Assembly (NCBI GenBank): GCA_937889795.1
Contig: CALBZH010000478.1
Location: forward strand, 1-5,886
Source: an uncultured Syntrophobacteraceae bacterium
Lineage (GTDB): Bacteria > Desulfobacterota > Syntrophobacteria > Syntrophobacterales > Syntrophobacteraceae
Direction of reading: 5' to 3'
Length of the DNA: 5,886 bases
Part shown: positions 1 through 5,886 of the stretch, in pieces
How the letters are laid out: every line of letters begins with the position of its first letter
Numbering within the stretch: the stretch's first letter is position 1
Notes under the pieces: generated by a model
Databases searched by the model: none
Told to the model about the DNA's origin: nothing
Seen by the model: only the letters and a program-made list of their open reading frames with translations
Program-made: the position numbers and the translations under genes

Positions 1-73
1 ATGTTCTGTCCGATCCTTTGCCGATCCACGACCGCTCAGTAGACGGCAGCAGAATAGAATGCTCGTATTCCTG

Positions 74-154
74 ACGTCATCCCGGCTCAAATTGGGGATC
101 CAGGCCTTTCCAAGAGCAGTGTGAGTTCCGGCTAACAGCATGCCGGAATGACGT
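74..154. repeat. Decayed REP-like palindromic intergenic element
   Basis: The outer arms 74-85 (ACGTCATCCCGG) and 143-154 (CCGGAATGACGT) are inverted repeats with one mismatch. Inside, TTCCGGC at 126-132 pairs perfectly with GCCGGAA at 142-148 around a 9-base loop, and ATCCC at 79-83 can pair with GGGAT at 95-99. This gives two hairpins bounded by GTCAT/ATGAC ends. That pattern is typical of short non-coding dispersed repeats (GTCATTCC...GGAATGAC type) common in deltaproteobacteria and other groups. The mismatches in the left hairpin suggest an old, decaying copy. Only one copy is visible here, so its repeat nature is inferred from resemblance. Confidence 0.55.
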
Positions 155-215
155 TCTTCGGGGTTTGCTCTCTACTCGTGAACATCCTGCAGGACGTGAC
201 CTTACCGCCTCTACG

Positions 216-253
216 AAGAATCGCCAGGCCGGTCCCCCAACCTGGCGATTCTT
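216..253 (-). terminator. Hairpin terminator after the lipoprotein gene
   Basis: AAGAATCGCCAGG at 216-228 and CCTGGCGATTCTT at 241-253 form a perfect 13-bp stem with a 12-base loop. It starts about 32 bases after the TAA stop of the lipoprotein gene (286-288). Read on the minus strand, the stem ends in GATTCTT, but the bases that follow are not T-rich, so the U-tract is poor. On the plus strand the stem is followed by TCATAGT. The stem could work in both directions, but placement right after the last gene of the run makes minus-strand termination most likely. Confidence 0.7.
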
Positions 254-285
254 TCATAGTCCAATTCGGGTCCAAGAGGAACCGC

Positions 286-897
286 TTATTTCTTGTAGAT
301 ATCCGTCTTGCTGATGTTCATGAAGCGCAGGGCCTTGCCTTCCTCCCGATAGTAAACCCGGACTTCATCCCCGGCATCCCAGGTGCTGACCGGCAGGCTG
401 AAATACTCCTCGGGCAGGGAGAAGGTGACATAGATCTTCTGACGGCCGGAGTAGATCGAGATGGTCTTCTTGTCTTTGTCCACCACTGGGAATTTCTTCG
501 CTTTGCCTTCTGCCTTGTCGAACACCAGGGGATCGTCTTTCGCCACGTTGTCCCGTTGCTCGATCAGCGTGTAGTCCAGAGTCTTGAGATCCTGAGTTGT
601 CGGGTCAAAGATGGTGATCTTTCTCCCCTTCGTGTCTAAGTTCATCCGACCGCCAGCCTTGGGCTCGGGTCCCATTTCATGGGGATCCGTCGGGTACGTG
701 TAGGCGTGTGGCGGCATGTGGGTGTAATCGGGATTCCCCGGGTCCGCCCGGAAGTCACGGATGATGGTGCATTGCTTCTTGGCCACATCCGCCATGATGA
801 CCCGCCCCTGGTCGACCTTGCCGTAGTCTCCGCATCCCACCAGCAGGAGCGGGAGAATCATGAGCACCGTCCAAACCCAGCTTTTTCCTGTTCGCAT
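286..897 (-). CDS. Outer-envelope lipoprotein, DUF4881-like
   Basis: This is a 203-residue protein with a clear lipoprotein signal: basic N terminus (R2, K5), hydrophobic core about residues 7-20, and lipobox L-V-G-C with the lipidated cysteine at C22. Residue +2 is Gly, so there is no inner-membrane retention Asp at that place (D24 is at +3). The rest is hydrophilic and rich in Lys, Asp and predicted beta strands, with no transmembrane segment and no catalytic motif I recognise. From memory it resembles DUF4881 lipoproteins of sulfate reducers; this is not verified. The ATG at 895-897 is preceded by AAGGGAG with an 8-base gap. It lies 63 bases after the TauE/SafE gene and before a strong hairpin, so it is probably the last gene of that operon. 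A periplasmic partner for the exporter is possible, but its function is unknown. Confidence 0.88.
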   Translation of the reverse strand: MRTGKSWVWTVLMILPLLLVGCGDYGKVDQGRVIMADVAKKQCTIIRDFRADPGNPDYTHMPPHAYTYPTDPHEMGPEPKAGGRMNLDTKGRKITIFDPTTQDLKTLDYTLIEQRDNVAKDDPLVFDKAEGKAKKFPVVDKDKKTISIYSGRQKIYVTFSLPEEYFSLPVSTWDAGDEVRVYYREEGKALRFMNISKTDIYKK

Positions 898-960
898 GGT
901 TCATACTCCCTTATCGATTGCGTCGTTCGATCGCGTGTGAGTCCTTGGGCCATTGGGTTT

Positions 961-2031
961 TCACCCGGCCTGCTTGGCCAGGGCGGCCTTCTTGGCGGCC
1001 ACTTCCTGCTTGGCACCCTGGACCATCTTGACGAAGATGTAGACGGACATCGCCGCCACGAGGCTCAGGATGAGAGCGGTCGATGTGTTGTCACAGATCG
1101 TCTTGATGGAGGGTACGTACGTGGGGACGATCTTCAGGGCGACGGAAATGCCACAGCCGATGACCGCCAAGCCGAAGACGATGCGAATGCCATAACCCTT
1201 GATGTACTTGGTGGCAACCGTGCCTACCTGTGCGCCAACCGATGCGCCGATCAGCATGATGATGGCGGCGACGAGCTCGGTACGGCCTTTGTAGGTGTAG
1301 GTTGCCGCGCCGTAGAGGCCGGAGATCATGACTTCAAAGAGGTCGGTGCCGACCGCCACGTGGGTCGGGCAGCCAAGGATGTAAATGAGGGAAGGCATGC
1401 GGATGAGACCGCCGCCGATACCGAGAATGCCCGCCAGCCAGCCCGTCGCGAAGCTCACCAGGATGGGGAGCCATGCAGAGCAGTAAATGCCTGCCGCGTG
1501 GAGGTGAACCATCGGGGGGATCTTGATCTTGTGGAAGGTCTTGTGCCACTCGACGCCCGTCGCCAGCTTGTCCGCTTCCAGACCGGCGGCGGCAAGCTCA
1601 CGCTCCTTGCGCTTCTTGACGGCCACGTCGTGGAACACCATCCAGGCGATCAGGGACAGAAGGATGAGATACATGACCCGGACGACCTTTTCGACGCTCC
1701 CCAAACGCTCGAGCCACATGATCATCTGAGCGCCCACTTCGAAGCCCACGACCGTGCCCACAAGCATGATCATGCCCAGCTTGTAGTCCACGTTGCCGAA
1801 CTTGCCGTGCCGCATGGTGGAGATGAGCGACTTGCCCGCCATGTGGGCGATGTCCGTCCCGATGGCGAATGCCATGGGGAAGCCGAGAATGTTGAGACCG
1901 GGAGTCACCATCCAGGCGCCGCCCATACCGAAGAAGCCGCCGATGATGCCAACGCCGATACCGAGGATGATAAGACCGGGCCAGAAGATCTTAACACCGG
2001 CAATGGGCATGAGGATATAGAGCCATTCCAT
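961..2031 (-). CDS. TauE/SafE family permease (putative sulfite or organosulfonate exporter)
   Basis: This 356-residue multi-pass inner-membrane protein has the two internal repeats of the TauE/SafE (formerly DUF81) family. The first has a glycine-rich motif GGFFGMGGAW (31-40), then P44 and AIGTD (56-60). The second has GILGIGGGLI (201-210), then P213 and AVGTD (226-230). Both repeats carry Asp where many relatives have Ser. The family is usually about 250-270 residues. The extra length here is a polar, basic linker (about 136-180) between the halves and an Ala/Lys-rich C-terminal tail (about 338-356). Known members are proposed to export sulfite, sulfoacetate or related anions. The substrate here is inferred only from family membership. 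The ATG at 2029-2031 follows GGAGG by 6 bases. It lies between a small membrane protein gene and a lipoprotein gene, probably in one operon. Confidence 0.93.
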   Translation of the reverse strand: MEWLYILMPIAGVKIFWPGLIILGIGVGIIGGFFGMGGAWMVTPGLNILGFPMAFAIGTDIAHMAGKSLISTMRHGKFGNVDYKLGMIMLVGTVVGFEVGAQMIMWLERLGSVEKVVRVMYLILLSLIAWMVFHDVAVKKRKERELAAAGLEADKLATGVEWHKTFHKIKIPPMVHLHAAGIYCSAWLPILVSFATGWLAGILGIGGGLIRMPSLIYILGCPTHVAVGTDLFEVMISGLYGAATYTYKGRTELVAAIIMLIGASVGAQVGTVATKYIKGYGIRIVFGLAVIGCGISVALKIVPTYVPSIKTICDNTSTALILSLVAAMSVYIFVKMVQGAKQEVAAKKAALAKQAG

Positions 2032-2037
2032 GGAAAA

Positions 2038-2042
2038 CCTCC
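2038..2042 (-). promoter_or_regulatory. Ribosome binding site of the TauE/SafE gene
   Basis: GGAGG on the minus strand sits 6 bases before the ATG at 2031. It supports that start and independent translation of the exporter within the operon. Confidence 0.8.
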
Positions 2043-2099
2043 ATTATTCGATTAGATGAGTACAGTCCTATTCAATGAATGAGCAAGGCATTCTACGAC

Positions 2100-2396
2100 T
2101 CAGTGCTCCGCAAGCTCTCTCGACTTCAGGTCGATTCCGATGTGCGTCATGATCAGGTCGGCCAGCACTCCGAACACAACTCCAATCAGAGGGATCAGCA
2201 CAACCGTGAGGACGGTGAACTCCACATAGCTGTTGTTGTAAAGATCGCCCCACCATTTCATGATGCCTTCCAGCTTGCGGGTATCGGCAACAATGACCAT
2301 CGGCGCGACAGGACCGCCGCCGGCCGCCAAGACCATCTGCGGCAGCATCGCCAGGAAAGCCCCCAATCCAATCACTTTTTTCCAGATTTTACGCAT
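2100..2396 (-). CDS. Small membrane protein linked to the TauE/SafE permease
   Basis: This is a 98-residue protein. The N terminus is basic (R2, K3, K6, K7), followed by a hydrophobic stretch 8-24 ending VLAA-GGG, so it is either a cleaved signal peptide (cut near A24/A25) or a first membrane helix. A short polar segment holds WWGDLYNNSY (48-57). A strong membrane helix spans about 58-83, and a charged C-terminal tail ends it. The open frame extends upstream to 2522, but that part overlaps the UspA gene and is unlike a protein. The ATG at 2396 is chosen because GGAGG lies 9 bases before it and the signal-like N terminus starts there. The gene is 68 bases upstream of the permease gene, so the product is probably its accessory subunit or a co-expressed membrane protein. 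I recognise no named domain; similar small proteins next to TauE in sulfate reducers are my recollection, not a search result. Confidence 0.8.
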   Translation of the reverse strand: MRKIWKKVIGLGAFLAMLPQMVLAAGGGPVAPMVIVADTRKLEGIMKWWGDLYNNSYVEFTVLTVVLIPLIGVVFGVLADLIMTHIGIDLKSRELAEH

Positions 2397-2405
2397 GGTC
2401 CCTAT

Positions 2406-2410
2406 CCTCC
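2406..2410 (-). promoter_or_regulatory. Ribosome binding site that fixes the start of the 98-residue protein
   Basis: GGAGG on the minus strand, 9 bases before the ATG at 2396. It favours this start over upstream in-frame starts that would overlap the UspA gene. Confidence 0.7.
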
Positions 2411-2497
2411 GTTCCAGTTTCAACCACCTCTCAACCATTCCACACCGAAATATCCACAACATTCGAAAAGGTTCTTCCTCAGCCTCGACAGCCCCTC

Positions 2498-2914
2498 TTA
2501 TCGAATCACGGTGACGCTGCACGGTGCGTTCGCAACCACCTTAGCGGCCGTGCTGCCCATGAGCGCCCGCTTGAACCCCGTCACGCCCGTGCTTCCCAGC
2601 AGGATCTGGTCGAACTTCCCTTCTTCCGCTTTGCGAATGATGTTGTTGGCGGGAACAATGCCAGCCTCCAGGACACGCTGAATGCTGATTCCTTTCGCAT
2701 CGAAAATGGCCTTGGCTTTGTCCAGAGCGGCGACCGCCTGCGCCTCCAGCTTGTCCTGGATGTTCAGAGGCATCTCGTCTATATCCTTGGCGTACAGAGC
2801 CACCGCCATCAGCGTGATCTGAGCCCCCTCTTTCTCCGCCAGCTCCACCGCCCGTTGCACGGCCTTCATGGAATGCTCCGACCCATCCGTCGCCACCAGC
2901 ACATTCATAGCCAT
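2498..2914 (-). CDS. Universal stress protein, UspA family, ATP-binding type
   Basis: This 138-residue cytoplasmic protein is a full-length single Usp domain. It begins with the family strand and acidic residue MNVLVATDGS (D10). It has a canonical nucleotide-binding loop G-2x-G-9x-G-S/T near the C terminus: G107, G110, G120-S121-T122 within LLGSTGVTGFKRALMGST. It ends with the usual CSVTVIR strand. Intact glycines point to the ATP-binding (MJ0577-like) subgroup rather than the non-binding UspA subgroup. The ATG at 2914 is preceded by AGGAGG with 6 bases between; the next in-frame ATG (2908) is less well spaced. The gene lies 101 bases upstream of the small membrane protein gene with no strong terminator between, so they may be cotranscribed. 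Usp proteins bind ATP and often modulate neighbouring transporters or kinases, but the role here is unknown. Confidence 0.95.
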   Translation of the reverse strand: MAMNVLVATDGSEHSMKAVQRAVELAEKEGAQITLMAVALYAKDIDEMPLNIQDKLEAQAVAALDKAKAIFDAKGISIQRVLEAGIVPANNIIRKAEEGKFDQILLGSTGVTGFKRALMGSTAAKVVANAPCSVTVIR

Positions 2915-3014
2915 CTTTTGCCTCCTTCCAATCGTATGAGATTCCCTGCTTTGCGCTATCTGGTGCGAGTCCCCTCCCCCTCACCACGCTTCCGGATTGA
3001 GCAAGGGGTGTGCC

Positions 3015-3128
3015 ATGGAGGAGCGGATGCTGTGCACTGCCATAGAGCTAGACGGAATAAGGATTCTGAAGGACTGGAAGGCAGAAATGCGAGAGGAAGT
3101 GAAGGACAAAGGTGAAACTATCAGGTGA
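3015..3128 (+). CDS. Possible 37-residue small ORF or gene remnant
   Basis: ATG at 3015 to TGA at 3126-3128 on the plus strand, opposite to all other genes and within the only sizeable gap. AAGGGG at 3003-3008 lies 6 bases before the start. The peptide starts MEERMLCTAIELDGIRILKD, and its second half is rich in charged residues and looks like an amphipathic helix. The composition is protein-like. It faintly resembles the N-terminal end of FolD-type proteins (a DG followed by a helix ending REEV), so it may be a remnant; this is speculation from memory. Its stop lies inside the hairpin at 3118-3147. It could also be chance. Confidence 0.2.
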   Translation: MEERMLCTAIELDGIRILKDWKAEMREEVKDKGETIR

Positions 3129-3147
3129 CAGGTGTGTCGCCTGATGG
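3118..3147 (-). terminator. Possible hairpin terminator after the receiver gene
   Basis: CAGGTGACA at 3122-3130 can pair with TGTCGCCTG at 3135-3143 around a 4-base loop. Four further outer pairs, one a G-T wobble, extend to 3118/3147. The stem has one further imperfect position, which is a G-U pair on the plus strand and an A-C mismatch on the minus strand. It lies 10 bases after the receiver stop. The following minus-strand bases (TTTCACCTTTGTCC) are only moderately T-rich. It would separate the receiver transcript from the UspA operon. Confidence 0.45.
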
Positions 3148-3157
3148 GGGACAGTTA

Positions 3158-3553
3158 TCACGAAGCGCTGACACTCGACGAGACGTAGAGCTCGTCGATT
3201 TTCTTGCGGAGGGATTCGACCTTGATGGGCTTCACGATGTGGCCCCAGGCACCGAGCGCCATGGCTCTCTGCACCTGATCCTTTTGATGCAGATACGCGT
3301 CGACGATGACGATGGTCTCAGGGGCGATACGCTTGATGCGTTTGAGAAGACTGAAGTCTGCCGCCATGGCTCTTCCGAGGTCCACGAGGACCATGCCGAA
3401 TCGGATGTCCTTGATCAGGTCGACGGTTTCCTCTTCGGTCGCGGCCTGGTAACACTTGCAGTCCCGACGCGCCTCGAGCGCACGGGCGATAAGCTCACCA
3501 ACGTCTCGATCCGGATCAAATATCAGAATGTTCTTTCGAAACGTCTCGCTCAT
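3158..3553 (-). CDS. Stand-alone response-regulator receiver protein
   Basis: This 131-residue cytoplasmic protein is a single CheY-like receiver with no output domain. It begins with strand ILIFDPDRD (9-17, acidic D13 and D15), has the likely phosphoacceptor D58 in MVLVDLG, and has the conserved lysine K108 in HIVKPI. Two positions are unusual. The second residue of the usual acidic pair is P14, and the conserved Ser/Thr of strand 4 is D85 (IVIVDAY). The frame is open upstream to a GTG at 3691, but the ATG at 3553 is chosen because the domain begins there; a weak GGAG lies about 10 bases before. The gene follows the histidine kinase gene by 166 bases on the same strand, so the kinase is its probable partner. 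With no DNA-binding part, it likely acts through protein contacts or as a phosphorelay intermediate. Confidence 0.88.
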   Translation of the reverse strand: MSETFRKNILIFDPDRDVGELIARALEARRDCKCYQAATEEETVDLIKDIRFGMVLVDLGRAMAADFSLLKRIKRIAPETIVIVDAYLHQKDQVQRAMALGAWGHIVKPIKVESLRKKIDELYVSSSVSAS

Positions 3554-3719
3554 CACCAACCCGCTCCATCGAGGCTCCCGTTGACAGTGGTTTCTCCCGC
3601 CCGTTCTCGCCCCCTGGTGCGCGAGCCCTACGGCGCGACCGATAACCTTAAGAGCAACGCCTGACAGACAACTGTTCAAGGAGCATGCCACTCCATTCGA
3701 TGCCGGGCCTACCGTTCAG

Positions 3720-5840
3720 TCAGTCCATGGATGGAGAGCCCTGGGCAGAAGAATCAGGCGACTCCGCGGTTGCAGATGCGTCGAGCGCATCGTGCTTCAC
3801 GGGACACTGCCCCGCAAAGAAAGGCAGCCGAATGGTAAACGTTGTCCCTGCCTGCCCCGGAGCTTCGTCCTCCGTTCGGCTGTCGCACTCGATCGTGCCG
3901 CCGTAGTTGGAAATGATGCCGTAGCTCACGGACAGGCCTAGTCCCGTTCCATCCCCGACCTTTTTCGTGGTGAAGAACGGGTCGAAGATCTTCTGAAGAA
4001 ATTCTCGCTTGATACCGCAGCCGGTGTCCGAAACGATCACCTCGGCCCACCCTGCCTTCTTACTTTCCTTGGTGACCACCGTCAGCATGCCCTTTCCTTC
4101 CATGGCGTGAATGGCATTGCTCACCAGGTTCAGGATGACCTGCTGAATGCCTCGAGAATCCCCTCTCACCAGAGGCAGGTCCTGATAAAGGGACGTGTTG
4201 AGCTGGATGTTGTTCATGGAAAGCGTGTGCTTGACCACCGAGAGGATCGATTCCACGTTCGCATTCAGATCGGAGCATTCCTCCGCTTCCTCGCTGATCC
4301 GGGCAAAGCTCAGCAGCCGCTCCACGATGCTTTTGCAGTGGAGTCCGTGCCGTTCAATGATCTTGAGATCATTGTGCTCCATGGTCCCGAGCTCGGTCCG
4401 CTCGAGCAGGAGCTCGCAAAAGCCGAGCATAATCCCAAGCGGGTTGTTGATCTCGTGGGCCACGCCGGCGGCCAAGGTTCCGAGGGAGGCCAGCTTTTCC
4501 GTGTTGATCAGCTGCTTCTCGAGGCTCTTGCGATCGGTAATGTCCCTGGCGATCCCCAGGATACGGCCCTCCTCGCCGTCGTCTTCCTTCACAGGGATGT
4601 ATTGGATATTGAACCAGAAGTCCTCGTCCTGCACCCGGAACAGGGCCTCGGTGCGCTCGCCCTTTTTCGACGCCAGCGCGCTTCGGATGAGGGTGAGCTG
4701 CTGGTCCGCCTGGTCCCGTGGCAGGAACCGGTACAGGCTATGGCCGACAAGATCTTCCGGGCTCACCCCAAAGAAGCCGGACATATGCTTGTTTGCCGTT
4801 CGAAGAACGCCGTCCCGGTCCAGAGTGAAGATGAGATCTTCCGCGGATTCGACCAGGGATCGGTACTTGGCTTCCGAGCGCGCCAGCTCATCCAGGTAGC
4901 GTTGGATGTCTTCGGTCTTCTCGGAGACTTCGTGCTCGAGAATTGTGCTCCAGCGCAGCTCGTAGAGCAATACCACGATGGCACCCAGCAGAATGAGCAG
5001 CACAAAGGACCCCTGCAGCAGAACTTGCTTCTGGTACACCGTGCTGATGATTCCCTCGATTTCATGCAGGGGGGCGACGACGGCGACCGACCACACGTAG
5101 TCCATGAACGGCCCCTGGATGCTGACGGGAGCATACGCGATGAGCTTTTCCATGGGCTCGACCACGTCGCGATGCCAGCCGGAGGAATACGTCCCGATTC
5201 CTTCGCGCCCTCGAAGCATCTCATTGCGCTGGATTTCATTGATCTGGGCAAAGGAGATCCCCGGGTTGCGGTTGGACCTGGCCTCAAAGGCATTCTCCCC
5301 CACGAAGGCGCTTTCAGGGTGATACAGGAAGCTCCCCGAAGAGTCGATGACCCATCCATACCCCGTCTTCCCCGAACGAATCGGCGGCATGATGTCCTGC
5401 AGCAGTCGACTCACGTCCAGGGTGAACCGCAAATAGCCCGCGAACCGGTGACTCGGTCTTGGATGCGCATTGTCCGTGCTGTCTTCGTAGGTGGGGGTGA
5501 TGAGATCCATGACGAGCTGCTTGCGATCCTTGTTCGGATCTCGAGGTCGAACCACGGTCCCCATGGTTTTTCCCCGATTCCCCACGTCCGCGGCCCAGGA
5601 CAGATAGGCCCCCGCCTCGTGCTGCACCACACCGAAGAGCTTCATGCCGATTCCCTGGTCATTGGCGACGAGCAGCGTGTTCCCGTCCCGGTCGACGCGC
5701 CTGATTTCGAGGACCTTGTCACGGTTGAGGAGCGGCAAGGTAGAGAGCAGCAAGACCTCGTACGCGTCGGGTGCGCAGTATTGAATGGCTGGAAGCGAGT
5801 TCAGGAGAATGAGGTCGGAGATGGCGTTTTGAATGGTGGA
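3720..5840 (-). CDS. Cache-PAS sensor histidine kinase, 5' end missing at contig end
   Basis: This is a partial membrane kinase with about 706 residues visible. Numbering here starts at the TTG codon 5751-5753, which is internal and not the true start. Order: periplasmic Cache-like sensor (up to about 240, with GYGWVIDSSGSFLYHP at 131-146), one membrane helix (about 248-264), a short coiled linker, a PAS domain (about 294-405) ending GIARDITDRK, then HisKA with H-box AAGVAHEINNPL (phosphorylated H433). The HATPase_c domain has N-box N546, G1 DTGCG (576-580), F-box DPFFTT and G2 GTGLGL (602-607). All catalytic motifs are intact. A polar tail of about 30 residues follows. The first membrane helix and the beginning of the sensor are lost off the contig. 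The frame continues through adapter sequence at 5841-5886, which must not be included. The likely partner is the receiver gene downstream. The sensed ligand is unknown. Confidence 0.94.
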   Translation of the reverse strand, partial: STIQNAISDLILLNSLPAIQYCAPDAYEVLLLSTLPLLNRDKVLEIRRVDRDGNTLLVANDQGIGMKLFGVVQHEAGAYLSWAADVGNRGKTMGTVVRPRDPNKDRKQLVMDLITPTYEDSTDNAHPRPSHRFAGYLRFTLDVSRLLQDIMPPIRSGKTGYGWVIDSSGSFLYHPESAFVGENAFEARSNRNPGISFAQINEIQRNEMLRGREGIGTYSSGWHRDVVEPMEKLIAYAPVSIQGPFMDYVWSVAVVAPLHEIEGIISTVYQKQVLLQGSFVLLILLGAIVVLLYELRWSTILEHEVSEKTEDIQRYLDELARSEAKYRSLVESAEDLIFTLDRDGVLRTANKHMSGFFGVSPEDLVGHSLYRFLPRDQADQQLTLIRSALASKKGERTEALFRVQDEDFWFNIQYIPVKEDDGEEGRILGIARDITDRKSLEKQLINTEKLASLGTLAAGVAHEINNPLGIMLGFCELLLERTELGTMEHNDLKIIERHGLHCKSIVERLLSFARISEEAEECSDLNANVESILSVVKHTLSMNNIQLNTSLYQDLPLVRGDSRGIQQVILNLVSNAIHAMEGKGMLTVVTKESKKAGWAEVIVSDTGCGIKREFLQKIFDPFFTTKKVGDGTGLGLSVSYGIISNYGGTIECDSRTEDEAPGQAGTTFTIRLPFFAGQCPVKHDALDASATAESPDSSAQGSPSMD

Positions 5841-5886
5841 AGATCGGAAGAGCGTCGTGTAGGGAAAGAGTGTAGATCTCGGTGGT
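5841..5886. other. Illumina adapter contamination at the contig end
   Basis: The 46 bases starting AGATCGGAAGAGCGTCGTGT match the reverse complement of the Illumina TruSeq universal (P5) adapter as I know it, with no mismatch seen. Read on the minus strand they begin ACCACCGAGATCTACACTC and end GCTCTTCCGATCT. Translated in the kinase frame this gives PPRSTLFPYTTLFRS, a well-known false peptide in databases. These bases are artificial, and the genomic sequence ends at about 5840. Confidence 0.97.

Noticed and set aside
148..639. 163-codon plus-strand open frame
   Set aside because: Most of it is antisense to the lipoprotein gene, which has a lipobox, a ribosome binding site and a sensible protein. 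The frame also runs through the terminator hairpin.
679..2055. 458-codon plus-strand open frame opposite the TauE/SafE gene
   Set aside because: The product is an improbable His/Asp/Gly-rich sequence made by the high-GC antisense frame of the permease gene. The permease motifs on the other strand are decisive.
2961..2986. tRNA 3'-end-like stretch (GGTGCGAGTCC followed by CACCA-like bases)
   Set aside because: It has one mismatch to the T-loop consensus, but the flanking bases do not form a T stem or acceptor stem and no other tRNA arms are present. It is probably chance, though an att-site remnant cannot be fully excluded.
3158..3691. Longer 177-residue form of the receiver starting at GTG 3691
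   Set aside because: The extra 46 residues are Arg/Gly/Cys-rich with no domain character. The receiver fold starts just after the ATG at 3553.
3554..3719. Promoter between kinase and receiver genes
   Set aside because: TTGTCT followed 18 bases later by GGTTAT on the minus strand is too weak a match to call. No sigma-54 site or strong terminator is seen, so cotranscription or a separate promoter are both possible.
3720..5753. TTG at 5751-5753 as the true start of the kinase
   Set aside because: The frame stays open upstream with sensible protein to 5840. The sensor domain would lack its first half and its first membrane helix if translation began at this TTG.

Overview
The window looks like the end of a draft or metagenomic contig from a sulfate-reducing or related Desulfobacterota (deltaproteobacterial) organism. 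This placement is inference. It rests on moderately high GC, on a long TauE/SafE exporter preceded by a small membrane protein and followed by a DUF4881-like lipoprotein, and on a UspA protein and a PAS kinase close by. I could not run a search to confirm it.

All six confident genes lie on the minus strand, so transcription runs from high to low coordinates. In that order they are: a sensor histidine kinase cut off at its N terminus (3720-5840), a stand-alone response-regulator receiver (3158-3553), a universal stress protein (2498-2914), a 98-residue membrane protein (2100-2396), a TauE/SafE permease (961-2031) and an outer-envelope lipoprotein (286-897). The last three are tightly spaced with good ribosome binding sites and are probably one operon, possibly including the UspA gene. 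A strong 13-bp hairpin at 216-253, just after the lipoprotein stop, is the likely terminator. Beyond it, positions 1-215 hold no convincing gene, only a decayed REP-like palindromic element at 74-154.

A 243-base gap (2915-3157) separates the receiver from the UspA gene. It contains a second hairpin (3118-3147) and a 37-codon plus-strand reading frame (3015-3128) that might be a tiny gene or a remnant.

The last 46 bases (5841-5886) are not biological. They match the Illumina TruSeq universal (P5) adapter as I remember it. The kinase frame reads straight through the adapter, so automatic gene calling would add 15 false residues to the protein.

Working model (inference): the membrane kinase senses a periplasmic ligand through a Cache-like domain and signals to the single-domain receiver. 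The downstream genes supply an ATP-binding stress protein and an envelope module (small membrane protein, permease, lipoprotein) that may export sulfite or another sulfur oxyanion or organosulfonate. I saw no clear new defence, mobile or RNA system.
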